Positions 35,104-45,019 of a stretch of DNA of 64,000 nucleotides are shown here, piece after piece. The translations under genes and the position numbers were made by a program. This DNA is from Novosphingobium sp. SG919 (GTDB lineage Bacteria; Pseudomonadota; Alphaproteobacteria; Sphingomonadales; Sphingomonadaceae). The stretch lies in the NCBI RefSeq assembly GCF_012932495.1, contig NZ_JABCNG010000001.1, positions 496,001-560,000 of the forward strand. The letters run 5' to 3'. Under the pieces are notes generated by a model. The model saw only the letters and a program-made list of their open reading frames with translations. It did no database searches and was not told the DNA's origin. Every line of letters begins with the position of its first letter. Position 1 is the stretch's first letter.

Positions 35104-35469
35104 CTATCGCCCGCAGGCCTCGTAATATCCGGCGCGGCAATCGGCCACGGCCTGGCGCCAGGCGGCCAGGTCACGCTGGTATTGCGCCTGGGCCTGGGCA
35201 TAGCCATCGTCGCCCCGCGCATAGCCTGCACCATAGCCATAGCCATAGGCATCGGGCGCGGCCGTCGATTCCCGGTATTGCCGGGCATAGCGGGCGTCCC
35301 GTGCCCGCACGTAATCGAGCTGGGCCTGGTTCATGCGGCGGATCGCCTCGTGATCGCGGGCCCGGGCGGTGCTGCTGCGCATCGACGGATCGGCAGGGTC
35401 ATCGGCGTGCGCCGCAACCGGCAAGGCCACCGCGATCAGCGCGGCGGCAAACAGTGGATTGACCCTCAT
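35104..35469 (-). CDS. Secreted Tyr/Ala/Arg-rich hypothetical protein
   Basis: A 121-residue protein with a clean Sec signal peptide (LFAAALIAVALPVAAHA). The mature part is helical and polar, then has a tyrosine-glycine stretch (AYGYGYGAGYARGDDGYAQ) and a C-terminal pair of cysteines (DCRAGYYEACGR) likely to be disulfide bonded. I do not recognise a named family. GGGA-type ribosome site before ATG 35469. It stands alone between gshA and queE. Confidence 0.75.
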   Translation of the reverse strand: MRVNPLFAAALIAVALPVAAHADDPADPSMRSSTARARDHEAIRRMNQAQLDYVRARDARYARQYRESTAAPDAYGYGYGAGYARGDDGYAQAQAQYQRDLAAWRQAVADCRAGYYEACGR

Positions 35470-35561
35470 GGCATGCGTCCCTTTGCTGTTCCCGGCAATG
35501 GCATAGCAACCGCGCGGGGCAGCGGGCAGGGGCCTTGCGACGAATGGTTCCGCAGCTTGCC

Positions 35562-36308
35562 TCAGGTTCCGCGCGTGTCGCCGTAGAGATGGATGTGCAG
35601 CCGGTCGCTCATGCGCCAGCCGTGTTGCAGCGCCAGGGCCGAAAGCCATTTTTCGCGCGATCTTACGGTGTCGCTGTCGGTCCCCTCGGGCATCACGAAC
35701 AGGCGTTCGCCGGGGATGCCGTAAGTGGCCTGGAGCGCGGCCACTTCATCGCAGTCCTCGGGGCTTGCCACCACGAACTTGAAGAAGGCGCGGGGCTCGG
35801 CCGCCCAGGCGGCGAGCCGGGCCGGGATGAGCGCCAGGTCGGCCGGATTGCCGGAATGGGCGAGCTTGGGCGAGACATTGAACTGGTCGATCAGCGGATC
35901 GATGGCGGGCGCAGGCGCCACGGTGCCGTTGGTTTCGATCTCCACATGCAAGCCCGGCCGCGCGGTTTTGAGCGCGGCCAGCACGCGGGCCAGGGCCGGG
36001 GCCTGCAACAGCGGCTCCCCACCGGTCACCACCAGCCGGTCCTGCGGAAAAGCCAGCAGGCGGGCAACGATGTCGTCTTCTTGCAGGACCAACTGGTTGG
36101 CCTGGCGCTCGAACGCCAGGCCATCGCGGTGCGGGCGATTGTCGCCGGTAAAGCGCCAGGTATAGGCCGTGTCGCACCACTGGCAGGCCAGGTTGCAACG
36201 CGACAGGCGGATGAACAACGAGGGCCGCCCGGCCGATGGGCCTTCGCCCTGGAGCGAGGCGAAGATTTCCGGCTCGCCCGGCGTGGTCGTGGCAAGGGCG
36301 ATGGTCAA
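35562..36308 (-). CDS. queE: 7-carboxy-7-deazaguanine synthase (radical SAM)
   Basis: A 248-residue radical SAM enzyme that contracts 6-carboxytetrahydropterin to CDG in queuosine biosynthesis. The cluster-binding cysteines occur as CNLACQWCDT (CX3CX2C) near residue 38, and substrate/SAM motifs include SLQGEGPSAGRPSLFIR, VVTGGEPLLQ and VEIETNGT. The TYTWRF insertion after the cysteines marks the longer proteobacterial type. Good GGGAGGA ribosome region. Partners queC and queD are not in the window. Confidence 0.93.
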   Translation of the reverse strand: MTIALATTTPGEPEIFASLQGEGPSAGRPSLFIRLSRCNLACQWCDTAYTWRFTGDNRPHRDGLAFERQANQLVLQEDDIVARLLAFPQDRLVVTGGEPLLQAPALARVLAALKTARPGLHVEIETNGTVAPAPAIDPLIDQFNVSPKLAHSGNPADLALIPARLAAWAAEPRAFFKFVVASPEDCDEVAALQATYGIPGERLFVMPEGTDSDTVRSREKWLSALALQHGWRMSDRLHIHLYGDTRGT

Positions 36309-36310
36309 GC

Positions 36311-36456
36311 CATCCTCCCCGGCACGGGGAGTATCTGGGGCGCATTATAAGCCCCCTCCTCTTCAGAGGAGGGGGGTGGGGGTGGTGAGCACAACGCTGC
36401 GCCCGTGCCGGGCGCCACCACCCCTCGATCCCCTCCTCTGAAGAGGAGGAGAGGAA
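36311..36456. repeat. Compound hairpin repeat upstream of queE and downstream of valS
   Basis: Three nested inverted repeats: 36352-36375 (CCCCCTCCTC / GAGGAGGGGG), 36430-36452 (CTCCTC / GAGGAG) and an outer GGGGTGGTG (36379-36387) / CACCACCCC (36416-36424). A smaller CTCCCC/GGGGAG hairpin lies at 36315-36331. The stems match the repeat at 33188-33264. It probably ends valS transcription. I see no gene in this 166-base gap. Confidence 0.75.
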
Positions 36457-36474
36457 GAAGGCCTTGCGCCACCG

Positions 36475-39204
36475 TTACCCCAGCCGCGCCAGGGCCGCGC
36501 TCAATCGCTCGGCTTCGGCGCTGTGGTGGGCGTGGTCGGCGCGGGCCTTTTCTACCGCTTCGGGCTTGGCGCGTTCGACGAACGAGGGATTGCCCAGGCG
36601 GCCTTCCAGCGCCTTTGCTTCCTTTTGCGCGGCGGCCAGGGCCTTTTCCAGGCGGGCCTTTTCGGCGGCGATGTCGATCACGCCGTCAAGCGGCACCACC
36701 AGCGTCGCGTCACCGGCCACGATCTGCATCGCCGCGCCGGCGGGTGCTGAGGCGAAATGGATCGCCGAAAGGCGGGCGAGGCGCTCGATCGCGGCCGGGT
36801 TGGCGGCGATGGTCGCGGCGGTCTGTGCGCTCGGCTCGGCCAGATAGGCCTCAAGACGCGCACCGGGCGCGATGCCCAGTTCGTTCTTGGCGGTGCGCAG
36901 GGCCGAAACCAGCGCGATCAGCCACTCCACTTCGCCTTTGGCGGCGGCATCGACCGAGGCCTGCGGGGCGGGCCAGCGGGCGACGATCAACTCGTTCTGG
37001 CGGGCGCCAAGCGCATGCCAGAGTTCTTCGGTGACGAAGGGCATGAACGGGTGGAGCATGACCAGGATCTGGTCGAGCACCCAGCCGGCCACGGCACGGG
37101 TTTCATCGTCGAACGATCCCTTGATCAGTTCGATGTACCAGTCGCAGAACGTGTCCCACACGAAGTGATAGATCGTGTTGGCCGCCGCATCGAAACGCAG
37201 ATCGGCCATGGCCTGATCGAGCGCGGCGACGGTTTCCACCACTTCGCCCACGATCCAGCGGTTGACCGCGCTCGTCGCGGCCGGCGCTTCGAGCGTGGTG
37301 GACGCGGTGATGCCGTTGGCCTGGCAGAAGCGCGCCGCGTTCCACAGCTTGGTGGCGAAGTTGCGATAGCCCTCCACCCGCTTCTCATCCATCTTCACGT
37401 CGCGGCCCTGGCTTTCCATCGCAGCCATGAAGAAGCGCAGCGCGTCGGCGCCGTACTTGTCGATCAGGCCCAGCGGATCGACCACGTTGCCCTTGGACTT
37501 GGACATCTTCTGGCCATCGGCCGCGCGCACCAGCCCGTGGAGATAGAGCCGCTTCCACGGCACTTCGTCCATGAAGTGCAGGCCCTGCATGGCCATGCGC
37601 GCATCCCAGAAGAACAGGATGTCGAAGCCCGAAACCAGCAGATCGTTCGGATAGTGGCGCTTGACCAGTTCGGTCTCGTCCGGCCAGCCGAGCGTGGCGA
37701 AGGGCCAAAGGGCGGAGGAGAACCAGGTGTCGAGCACGTCTTCGTCGCGGGTCAGCGGCTTGTTGCCGGCGAGCGCCTGTGCTTCTTCCTCGGTCTCGGC
37801 CACATAGGGCGTGCCTTCCGCATCGTACCACGCCGGAATGCGGTGGCCCCACCACAGCTGGCGGCTGACGCACCAGGGCTGGATGTTTTCCATCCAGTTG
37901 AAGAAGGTCTTTTCCCACGACTTGGGCACGATCTCGATGGCGCCCGAACGCACCGCCTCGATCGGGCGGCGCGCGAGGAACTCCGCGTTCACATACCACT
38001 GGTCGGTCAGCCAGGGTTCGATCACCACGCCGCCGCGATCGCCGAACGGCGTCTGGATCGTGCGCGGCTCCGCGTCGTGCTCGGTCTCGTTGCCTTCCTT
38101 GTCCTTGGTGACATGGGGCACCAGCAGGCCTTCCGCCTTGAGCGCCTCGACCACGGCCTTGCGCGCGAAGAAGCGGTCCTGGCCCAGGAACTCTTGCGGG
38201 ATCAGGCCATCGGCGGTCTGCACCACCTGCGCTTCGGCGTCGAGCATGTTGAGCATGTCGCGCGCTTCGATGCCCGCGCGGCGGCCCACTTCGAAATCGT
38301 TGAAATCGTGGCCCGGCGTGATCTTGACCGCGCCCGTGCCCAGCGCCGGATCGGCGTGTTCGTCGGCCACGATGGGAATGCGCCGGCCGGTCAGCGGCAG
38401 CACGACGTGCTTGCCGATCACGCTTTTATAGCGCTCGTCGTCGGGGTGCACGGCCACGGCCATGTCGGCCAGCATGGTTTCCGGGCGCGTGGTGGCCACC
38501 ACGATGTGATCGGCGCCGCTATCCAGCGTCACGCCATCGGCGAGCGGGTAGCGGAAGCGCCAGAAGTGGCCCTGGACTTCGCGCGTTTCCACTTCCAGGT
38601 CGGAAATCGCGGTCTTGAGCTTGGGGTCCCAGTTCACCAGCCGCTTGTCGCGGTAGATCAGGCCCTGCTTGTGCAGATCGACGAAGACCTTGACCACGGC
38701 GCGGGTGAAATGCGGGTCCATGGTGAACTGTTCGCGGCTCCAGTCCATCGAACAGCCCAGGCGGCGCAGCTGGCGCGTTATCGTGCCGCCGCTTTCCGCC
38801 TTCCATTCCCACACTTTCTCCACGAACTGCTCGCGGGTGTAGTTGGTGCGCTTGTCTTGGGCGGCTTCGAGCTGGCGCTCCACCACCATCTGCGTGGCGA
38901 TGCCGGCGTGGTCGGTGCCCACCACCCACAGCGCATCCTTGCCTTTCAGGCGCTCGTGGCGGATCACGATGTCCTGCAGCGTGTTGTCCAGCGCGTGGCC
39001 GATGTGGAGCGAGCCGGTTACGTTGGGCGGCGGGTTCACGATGGTGAACGGCGTGGCATCGGCGCGCTCGGGCCGGAAAAGCCCCTGGCTTTCCCAATGG
39101 CTGTACCAGCGCGCCTCGATAGCGCCCGGTTCGAACGTCTTGGCCAGCTGCGCTTCGTTCAGCTGCTCCTGGCCCGATTCCTGCTGCGTATTCGTCTCGC
39201 TCAT
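36475..39204 (-). CDS. valS: Valyl-tRNA synthetase
   Basis: A 909-residue class I aminoacyl-tRNA synthetase that charges tRNA-Val. HIGH appears as HIGHALD near residue 54 in [19 protein letters not shown], the KMSKS loop as QKMSKSKGN near residue 555, and the CP1 editing domain carries [21 protein letters not shown]-terminal coiled coil (about residues 840-905) is present, as in ValS. ATG 39204 follows a short gap from the divergent mlaE gene. Confidence 0.97.
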   Translation of the reverse strand: MSETNTQQESGQEQLNEAQLAKTFEPGAIEARWYSHWESQGLFRPERADATPFTIVNPPPNVTGSLHIGHALDNTLQDIVIRHERLKGKDALWVVGTDHAGIATQMVVERQLEAAQDKRTNYTREQFVEKVWEWKAESGGTITRQLRRLGCSMDWSREQFTMDPHFTRAVVKVFVDLHKQGLIYRDKRLVNWDPKLKTAISDLEVETREVQGHFWRFRYPLADGVTLDSGADHIVVATTRPETMLADMAVAVHPDDERYKSVIGKHVVLPLTGRRIPIVADEHADPALGTGAVKITPGHDFNDFEVGRRAGIEARDMLNMLDAEAQVVQTADGLIPQEFLGQDRFFARKAVVEALKAEGLLVPHVTKDKEGNETEHDAEPRTIQTPFGDRGGVVIEPWLTDQWYVNAEFLARRPIEAVRSGAIEIVPKSWEKTFFNWMENIQPWCVSRQLWWGHRIPAWYDAEGTPYVAETEEEAQALAGNKPLTRDEDVLDTWFSSALWPFATLGWPDETELVKRHYPNDLLVSGFDILFFWDARMAMQGLHFMDEVPWKRLYLHGLVRAADGQKMSKSKGNVVDPLGLIDKYGADALRFFMAAMESQGRDVKMDEKRVEGYRNFATKLWNAARFCQANGITASTTLEAPAATSAVNRWIVGEVVETVAALDQAMADLRFDAAANTIYHFVWDTFCDWYIELIKGSFDDETRAVAGWVLDQILVMLHPFMPFVTEELWHALGARQNELIVARWPAPQASVDAAAKGEVEWLIALVSALRTAKNELGIAPGARLEAYLAEPSAQTAATIAANPAAIERLARLSAIHFASAPAGAAMQIVAGDATLVVPLDGVIDIAAEKARLEKALAAAQKEAKALEGRLGNPSFVERAKPEAVEKARADHAHHSAEAERLSAALARLG

Positions 39205-39331
39205 GGCCGGCGCCTTGCCAGTTGCCGCCGGGCATCGCAAGCGCGGGAAGGAACGGAAACGCCCATTCATGCGTTCCGCCGCACGTGATGCACTTGTCGC
39301 CCCTTCTGTTTTCCCCCATGAAGTGGGCAGG

Positions 39332-40450
39332 ATGAGAGCCTTAGCCGATTTCACGATAGAGCCGGGCCAGGCGGAGCACGGTGGTGTGCTGCGTTTCAGC
39401 GGCCCCATGGTGGTATCCTCGCTGGGGCTGGTGGACCGGCGCCTGCGCCACATTTCCGAGTCCGTTGACGAAATCGACGTGCGCGACGTGGAGCGCATGG
39501 ACACGGTGGGCGCATGGACGGTGTGGCGCCTGTCGCAACAGCTTGGCGCGCGCATCGTCAATTGCCGGGACGAGGCCGAGCGCCTGATCAAGGCGATCAG
39601 CGACACCGACGAAAACCGCGAGAGCATTCGTGCCCCGCGCCTGCCGCTGCTGCAGCGGGTGCCCGATGAAGTGGGCAAAGTGGTCATCGCGCTGGGTGTC
39701 GGGTTCCTGCAAGTGGTGGGGTTCCTGGGCCAGGCGGTTTCGGCCGGTGGCACGATCCTGCGCCATCCGCGCCGCTTCCGCGCCCTGGCACTGATCCACC
39801 AGATGGAACTCGTCGGCGTCAACGCCCTGGGCATCGTCGGGCTGATGAGCTTTCTGGTCGGCGTGGTGATCGCGCAGCAAGGCGCGGTGCAGCTCCAGCA
39901 GTTCGGCGCTGAAATCTATACGATCAACCTGGTCGGCCGGCTTACCTTGCGCGAACTGGGCATCCTGATGACCGCGATCATGGTCGCGGGGCGTTCCGGC
40001 TCGGCCTTTGCCGCGCAGCTGGGCACGATGAAGCTGACCGAGGAAGTGGACGCCATGCGCACGATCGGCGTTTCGCCGACCGAGGCTCTGGTCCTGCCGC
40101 GCATCATCGCCACGATGATCATGCTGCCGCTGCTCGGCATCTATTCTTCGGTGCTGGGCATCATCGGCGGCGCCTTCCTTGGCTCGGTGAGCCTTGGCAT
40201 TCCGTTCCTCACGTTCCTGGCGCGCATCCAGGAAGTGGTGCCGATCCACGACGTGTGGGTGGGCCTGGTCAAGGGGCCGGTGTTCGGCCTGATCGTGGCG
40301 GTGGCTGGCTGCTACCAGGGCATGCAGGTCAAGACCAATGCCGAGGAAGTGGGCACGCGCACCACCTCGGCCGTGGTGCTGGCAATCTTCACCGTCATCG
40401 TGCTCGACGCCTTCTTTGCGGTGTTCTTCACCAAGATCGGCTGGGGCTGA
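39332..40450 (+). CDS. mlaE: Mla-type ABC transporter permease with fused N-terminal STAS domain
   Basis: A 372-residue protein. Residues 1 to about 100 form a STAS-like domain ([18 protein letters not shown]), the role played by separate MlaB in E. coli. The rest is an MlaE permease with about five helices ([41 protein letters not shown]). It forms the membrane core of a phospholipid transporter for outer-membrane asymmetry. The ATG lies after GGGCAGG. The ATPase gene starts three bases after its stop. Confidence 0.93.
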   Translation: MRALADFTIEPGQAEHGGVLRFSGPMVVSSLGLVDRRLRHISESVDEIDVRDVERMDTVGAWTVWRLSQQLGARIVNCRDEAERLIKAISDTDENRESIRAPRLPLLQRVPDEVGKVVIALGVGFLQVVGFLGQAVSAGGTILRHPRRFRALALIHQMELVGVNALGIVGLMSFLVGVVIAQQGAVQLQQFGAEIYTINLVGRLTLRELGILMTAIMVAGRSGSAFAAQLGTMKLTEEVDAMRTIGVSPTEALVLPRIIATMIMLPLLGIYSSVLGIIGGAFLGSVSLGIPFLTFLARIQEVVPIHDVWVGLVKGPVFGLIVAVAGCYQGMQVKTNAEEVGTRTTSAVVLAIFTVIVLDAFFAVFFTKIGWG

Positions 40451-40453
40451 GCC

Positions 40454-41332
40454 ATGAACGACTCGTCAGCCCATCTGGCCGAAATTCCCGACGAATTCGA
40501 AGGCGATTTCCCGATCCGCGTGCGCGGGTTGATCAATCGCTTTGGCGACCATGTGATCCACGACGGGCTCGACCTTGACGTGAAGCGCGGCGAGATCATC
40601 GGCGTGGTGGGTGGATCGGGGACCGGCAAATCGGTGCTGATGCGCTCGATCATCGGGTTGCAGATCCCGGCCGAAGGCTCGATCGAAGTGCTCGGCCGGT
40701 CGATCACCGATGCGCGCGACGACGAGGATATCGACATCCGCAGCCAGTGGGGCGTGCTGTTCCAGGGCGGCGCCTTGTTTTCCACGCTGACCGTGGCGGA
40801 AAACGTGGAAGTGCCGCTGCGCGAATTCTATCCCGAGATTACCGACGAACTGCGCCACGAGATCGCGCGCTACAAGGTCTTGCTTTCGGGCCTGCCGGCG
40901 AACGCCACCAGCAAGTATCCGTCAGAGCTTTCGGGCGGCATGAAGAAGCGCGCCGGCCTGGCGCGCGCGCTGGCGCTCGATCCCGAATTGCTGTTCCTGG
41001 ATGAACCGACCGCCGGGCTGGATCCGATCGGCGCCGCCGCGTTCGACAACCTCATCCGCAGCCTGCAGGAAACCCTGGGGCTGACCGTGTTCCTGATCAC
41101 CCACGATCTCGATACCCTTTACGAGATCTGCGATCGGGTGGCGGTGCTGGCCGACAAGAAAGTGATTGCGGTGGGCACGATCCCGGAATTGCTGGCGCTG
41201 GATCATCCCTGGATCCAGGAATATTTCAATGGTCCGCGCGGCCGGGCGGCCAAGGATGCGCAAGACCGCGAATCGGCCAGTGTGGTGCAACCAAGTCTCC
41301 TGGCGGACACTGGCGCGATGGAACAGGAATAA
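40454..41332 (+). CDS. mlaF: Mla-type ABC transporter ATPase
   Basis: A 292-residue ATPase with Walker A GGSGTGKSVL, Q-loop (WGVLFQGGALFS), signature LSGGMKKRAGLARALAL, Walker B LLFLDEPTAGLDP and the H-loop ITHDLDTL. The C-terminal extension after the ATPase domain (about residues 250-292) is typical of MlaF and meets the permease or STAS domain. The spacing to mlaE and mlaD is three bases each. Confidence 0.95.
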   Translation: MNDSSAHLAEIPDEFEGDFPIRVRGLINRFGDHVIHDGLDLDVKRGEIIGVVGGSGTGKSVLMRSIIGLQIPAEGSIEVLGRSITDARDDEDIDIRSQWGVLFQGGALFSTLTVAENVEVPLREFYPEITDELRHEIARYKVLLSGLPANATSKYPSELSGGMKKRAGLARALALDPELLFLDEPTAGLDPIGAAAFDNLIRSLQETLGLTVFLITHDLDTLYEICDRVAVLADKKVIAVGTIPELLALDHPWIQEYFNGPRGRAAKDAQDRESASVVQPSLLADTGAMEQE

Positions 41333-41335
41333 GCG

Positions 41336-42274
41336 ATGGAAACGCGGGCAAACCATATCTGGGTCGGGGCGGTCACGCTGCTGCTGCTGATCGGCGCGGC
41401 GGTCCTCACGATCTGGATCGCGCGGCTCAACCAGCATGCGCAGAACGAATACGACATCTTCTTCAAGCAATCGGTCGATGGCCTGGCCAAGGGATCGGAA
41501 GTGTCGTTTTCGGGTGTGCCTTCGGGCCAGGTGAAGGACATCGAGCTGTGGGAGAAAGACCCCGAGTTCGTGCGCGTGCGCATTGCCATCGACAAGCGCG
41601 TGCCGATCCTGATGGGCACCACCGCCAGCATCCAGGGCAGCTTTACCGGCGTTTCCACGATCCAGCTGGCTGGCGCGGTGAAAGGCGCCCCGCCGATCGA
41701 CCAGCCGGGGCCGGAAGGCGCGCCCGTGATCCCGACCAAGCGTTCGGGCCTGGGCGAAATCTTGTCCAACGCGCCGCTGCTGCTCGAACGGCTGGCCACG
41801 CTGACCGAGCGGCTCACCATGGTGCTGTCGGACAAGAACCAGAAGTCGATCGAGAATATCCTGGCGCACACCGACAAGATGACCGCGAACCTGGCCGATG
41901 CCTCGCCCCAGGTGCAGCGTACCTTGTCTGAACTGCAAGCCACGCTGCGCCAGGCGACCTACACGCTGTCCGCCTTCGAAAAGGTGGCCGGCTCTGCCGA
42001 CAACCTGCTCAACGACCAGGGCAATGGCCTGGCCAAGCAGCTGCGCGACACGCTCAAGTCGGCGCAAGGGGCGGCCGATGCGCTCAACGCCACGGCCAAT
42101 GCGGCGCAACCCGGCCTCAAGCAGTTCGATGAAAAGACGCTGCCGGCGGCCGAAGCGGCGATGCGCGATCTCCAGGCCACCACCCGGTCCTTGCGCGAAT
42201 TGACCGATCGCATCAACGATCGCGGCGTCAGCAGCGTGTTTGGCAGTCCCAAGCTGCCCGATTACAAGCATTGA
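41336..42274 (+). CDS. mlaD: MCE-domain lipid transport protein
   Basis: A 312-residue protein with one N-terminal membrane helix (ITLLLLIGAAVLTIWIARL region), an MCE domain (VSFSGVPSGQVKDIELW to FTGVSTIQLAG, about residues 40-120) and a long helical tail (about residues 140-295). The tail is longer than in E. coli MlaD and could form a needle or tunnel extension across part of the periplasm, as for longer MCE proteins. It binds lipids and docks on MlaE. Confidence 0.93.
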   Translation: METRANHIWVGAVTLLLLIGAAVLTIWIARLNQHAQNEYDIFFKQSVDGLAKGSEVSFSGVPSGQVKDIELWEKDPEFVRVRIAIDKRVPILMGTTASIQGSFTGVSTIQLAGAVKGAPPIDQPGPEGAPVIPTKRSGLGEILSNAPLLLERLATLTERLTMVLSDKNQKSIENILAHTDKMTANLADASPQVQRTLSELQATLRQATYTLSAFEKVAGSADNLLNDQGNGLAKQLRDTLKSAQGAADALNATANAAQPGLKQFDEKTLPAAEAAMRDLQATTRSLRELTDRINDRGVSSVFGSPKLPDYKH

Positions 42275-42295
42275 TCGCCGCCAGGGGAGTTTGAC

Positions 42296-42898
42296 ATGAC
42301 ACTGCGTTTGCTCTTCCCCGCGCCGCGTCCGGCCCTTGCCGTGCTGCTGGCTGCCAGCGTTGGCCTGTCGGGCTGCGTCAGCATCGGCGCCAAGGCGCCG
42401 GCCAGCCTGCTGGCGCTCACCCCCGAGGCCACCGTGCCTGCCGGCCAGGGCGCCACGGGCACGCTGGCCAAATCGGTGGTGGTAATGGAGCCGGCCGCCG
42501 ATGCGCGCGTATCCGTGCTGCGCGTGCCGGTGCAGATCGACGCCAGCAACGTGGCCTATCTCAAAAAGACGCAGTGGGTGGAACGCCCCGCCCGCCAGTT
42601 CCAGCACCTCATCGCCGAGACGCTGCGGGCCAAGGGCGGCCACCTGGTGGTGGAAAGCGACGTGAACCAGTGGGAACAGCGGCTGTCTGGCCGCTTGCTG
42701 GCGATGGGCTATGACTTGCCCAGCCGCAGCGCCGTGGTGCGCTTTGACGCGGTCAAGGAAGCACCCGGCGGCCGCATCGAAACGCGCCGCTTTGAAGCAC
42801 GCGTGCCCAATATCGACGATGATGCCCAGGCGATCGGGCCAGCGTTGAACCAGGCCGCCAACGACGTGGCGCGCCAGGTGGTGGACTGGCTGGGCTGA
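42296..42898 (+). CDS. ABC-type transport auxiliary lipoprotein (PqiC-like)
   Basis: A 200-residue lipoprotein of the ABC-type transport auxiliary family (DUF330/PqiC-like). The signal ends in LSGC (Cys near residue 24). The body has RVSVLRVPVQIDASNVAYLKKTQWVERPARQFQHLIAETL, typical of this family (stated in part only). It is last in the mla operon and probably forms the outer-membrane end of the lipid path. Good AGGGGAG ribosome site. No mlaC gene is present, which suggests this lipoprotein replaces the MlaC shuttle. Confidence 0.88.
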   Translation: MTLRLLFPAPRPALAVLLAASVGLSGCVSIGAKAPASLLALTPEATVPAGQGATGTLAKSVVVMEPAADARVSVLRVPVQIDASNVAYLKKTQWVERPARQFQHLIAETLRAKGGHLVVESDVNQWEQRLSGRLLAMGYDLPSRSAVVRFDAVKEAPGGRIETRRFEARVPNIDDDAQAIGPALNQAANDVARQVVDWLG

Positions 42899-42908
42899 GC
42901 TGGCAAGA

Positions 42909-42939
42909 AGCGAACCCCGGATCAAATCCAGGGTTCGCT
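42909..42939 (+). terminator. Hairpin after the mla operon
   Basis: AGCGAACCC and GGGTTCGCT pair around an inner GGAT/ATCC stem. There is no long T-run, so it may work in both directions for the convergent small gene at 42952. Confidence 0.65.
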
Positions 42940-42951
42940 GCTATCGGGCAA

Positions 42952-43128
42952 TCAGCCCTTGCGGCCCGAGCCGGATTTCTTGCCGCCACCGTCCTGCTTG
43001 TTGACCGTGGCCCAGGCGCGCTTTTCCGCTTCGTCCTTGCTCAGCCCACGATCCTCATAGCTTTCCTCGATATGTTCGGCCTTGCGCTTCTGCTTGTCGG
43101 TATAGGCGTCCTTGCTGCCTTGGGGCAT
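42952..43128 (-). CDS. Small basic KDAYTDKQKRKAEHI-type protein (often named plasmid stabilisation protein)
   Basis: A 58-residue, highly charged protein: KDAYTDKQKRKAEHIEESY, then GLSKDEAEKRAWATVNKQ and a glycine/lysine tail. Very similar short proteins are widespread in alphaproteobacteria and are often annotated as plasmid stabilisation proteins, without functional proof. The ATG at 43128 is preceded by AGGAGA. The charge pattern suggests a nucleic-acid or stress-related role, but this is inference. Confidence 0.75.
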   Translation of the reverse strand: MPQGSKDAYTDKQKRKAEHIEESYEDRGLSKDEAEKRAWATVNKQDGGGKKSGSGRKG

Positions 43129-43335
43129 GGCATGTCTCCTGGAACGTGAGGCTCTTGCTGCGTCCAAGGGGCAGGGCCGGGGGATGGTTCCCGAAATTTG
43201 CCGCATTTGATCTAGCGCACCGACGCGTGCGCGGCGCGGGGGTAGAGCATGCTCACCCACGAGGGATCGCGCGATAGTCCGCCGCGCGGCGTTTCTTCCG
43301 GGGCGTTGACCCACGCGTCCAAGGAGGTTCGATCG

Positions 43336-43821
43336 ATGTTGCCCAAGTTTCTCCGCCTGATTCTGGCGCCCGCCTTCGCATGCGCGGCCCTGGTGCCCCT
43401 GGCTTTCGTGCCGGCACCGGCGCAGGCCGCGACGCATGCCGGATCGGCCGACGCCCAGGCCCTGCTCACCCGCGCCGTGGCCGAACTGAAAGGCGTGGGC
43501 CCGCAAAAGGCCTTTGCCGAATTCAACGATCCGGCCGGCGCGTTCCACACCCGCGAACTCTACGTCTTCGTGTTCAGCATGACCGGCCGCTATGAAGCGT
43601 CGGGCGCCGATCCCAAGCTGGTGGGCAGCGATGCCACCGACATGACCGATGCCGAAGGCAAGCCGCTGGTGCGGGACATGATCGCGCTCGCCAAGGCCAA
43701 GGGTGGCGGCCGCGTCGATTACGTGTGGCTCAACCGCGCGGACAACCGCGTGGAGCACAAGCGCTCGCTGGTGCAGCGGGTGGGCGATCACATTGTCGGC
43801 GTGGGATATTACGCCGGATAA
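43336..43821 (+). CDS. Secreted single Cache-domain protein
   Basis: A 161-residue periplasmic protein: a signal peptide (LAPAFACAALVPLAFVPAPAQA) and a single Cache-type domain (LLTRAVAELKGVGPQKAFAEFN, ELYVFVFSMTGRYEASGADPKLVG, and YVWLNRADNRVEHKRSLVQRVGDHIVGVGYY in part). Such domains bind small ligands; standalone secreted ones are common next to sensors but none is adjacent. Perfect AAGGAGG ribosome site. Confidence 0.82.
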   Translation: MLPKFLRLILAPAFACAALVPLAFVPAPAQAATHAGSADAQALLTRAVAELKGVGPQKAFAEFNDPAGAFHTRELYVFVFSMTGRYEASGADPKLVGSDATDMTDAEGKPLVRDMIALAKAKGGGRVDYVWLNRADNRVEHKRSLVQRVGDHIVGVGYYAG

Positions 43822-43906
43822 CGCGGGCGGGGCACGTTTGGCCGCTTGGCGGGTTTGACATCCATGGCCCAGCCGCGCCATCGCGCGGTGGGGGCCAGAT
43901 GCAAGG

Positions 43907-45019
43907 ATGTCAGGCCCCGTGTTCCAGGAAAGCGAGACGTTTGCCCAAACCCGTGTGCGCACCTCGCGTGCGATCGGCCTGGCTCGCGTTTTGTGCATCC
44001 TGGGCATCGTCTATGTCCACGCCTGGACGGGACTCTATGGCCCGGCGCTGACCGCGCTCGACCATACGCCGCAGGGATTGCTGCGCTGGGGGCTGATCGA
44101 GTTGCTGGCGCGTTCGTCGGTGCCGCTGCTCAGCCTGGTTTCGGGCTGGCTGGTCGGCCCTTCGCTGGTCCGGCGCGGCGCGCGCGCGTTCCTGGTGGGC
44201 AAGGCGCGCACCGTGCTGGTGCCGATGCTGGCGTGGAATGCCATTGCCATCGTGGTGGTTTCCGGCGCGGCGTGGCTCGGTTGGCTCTATGCGCCGCAGC
44301 CCACCTCGTGGGGCTGGCTGGCCAATGAACTGACCGGTCTTGTCCATCCCAACGAAATCAACGTGCAGATGCCGTTCCTGCGCGATCTGTTCCTGTGCTT
44401 GCTGATGGCCCCGCTGCTGGTGCGGCAGGGGGATCGCACGCTGGCGGTGGTGGCGGTGGCTGCGCTGGCTTGGAGTCTGGCGCCGCCGGTCTTCCCGCTG
44501 TTGCAGCGCCCCTCGATCCTGGGCTTCTTCGTGCTGGGCATCCTGGTGCGTCGCCGCGACGCCGCCGCGCGCATTGCCAGCGGGCCGCTAGCGCTGATCG
44601 TGACGCCCTATCTGGTGCTGGCCGGGGTGAAGATCTGGCTGGAACTCTATGGCGAGGCGCAGGGCTGGGCCTCGCCGCTGCTGATCGCCGGAGTGGACCT
44701 GGCGATGCGCTGCGCCACGGCGCTATGTTTCTGGGCGCTGGCCTGGCGCCTGGCGGAAACGCGCGTTGGCGCCGCACTGCAAACCCTTGAGCCAGCCATG
44801 TTCCTGCTGTTCTGCTGTCACCTGATTCTGATCTGGTGCGCCGGGCCGGCGATCGGCACCCTCACCGGGCCGCTGGGGGCACCGCTCTATCCGCTGTTCC
44901 TGCTGGCTCAGCCGCTGCTGGCGCTGGGGGCGACGTTGCTGCTCGGCCGCGCCTTGCGCGCGATCAGCCCGCCGCTGGCGCAATGGCTCAGCGGCGGGCG
45001 TCTCGCGGCGCGGGATTAG
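43907..45019 (+). CDS. Acyltransferase 3 family membrane protein
   Basis: A 370-residue inner-membrane protein with about ten helices. The N-terminal signature RVLCILGIVYVHAWTG includes the conserved histidine, and SSVPLLSLVSGWLVGP follows, as in OafA/NodX-type acyltransferases, which move acetyl or succinyl groups to extracellular sugars or lipids. The ribosome site before ATG 43907 is weak. Its stop overlaps the convergent PfpI gene by four bases. Confidence 0.85.
   Translation: MSGPVFQESETFAQTRVRTSRAIGLARVLCILGIVYVHAWTGLYGPALTALDHTPQGLLRWGLIELLARSSVPLLSLVSGWLVGPSLVRRGARAFLVGKARTVLVPMLAWNAIAIVVVSGAAWLGWLYAPQPTSWGWLANELTGLVHPNEINVQMPFLRDLFLCLLMAPLLVRQGDRTLAVVAVAALAWSLAPPVFPLLQRPSILGFFVLGILVRRRDAAARIASGPLALIVTPYLVLAGVKIWLELYGEAQGWASPLLIAGVDLAMRCATALCFWALAWRLAETRVGAALQTLEPAMFLLFCCHLILIWCAGPAIGTLTGPLGAPLYPLFLLAQPLLALGATLLLGRALRAISPPLAQWLSGGRLAARD

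Noticed and set aside
36757..39288. An 843-codon plus-strand frame antisense to valS
   Set aside because: His/Gly/Arg-rich shadow of the valS frame; valS has every family motif.
42952..43128. Toxin-antitoxin or plasmid maintenance role for the 58-residue protein
   Set aside because: The name is inherited from annotation; there is no partner gene and the locus is chromosomal.
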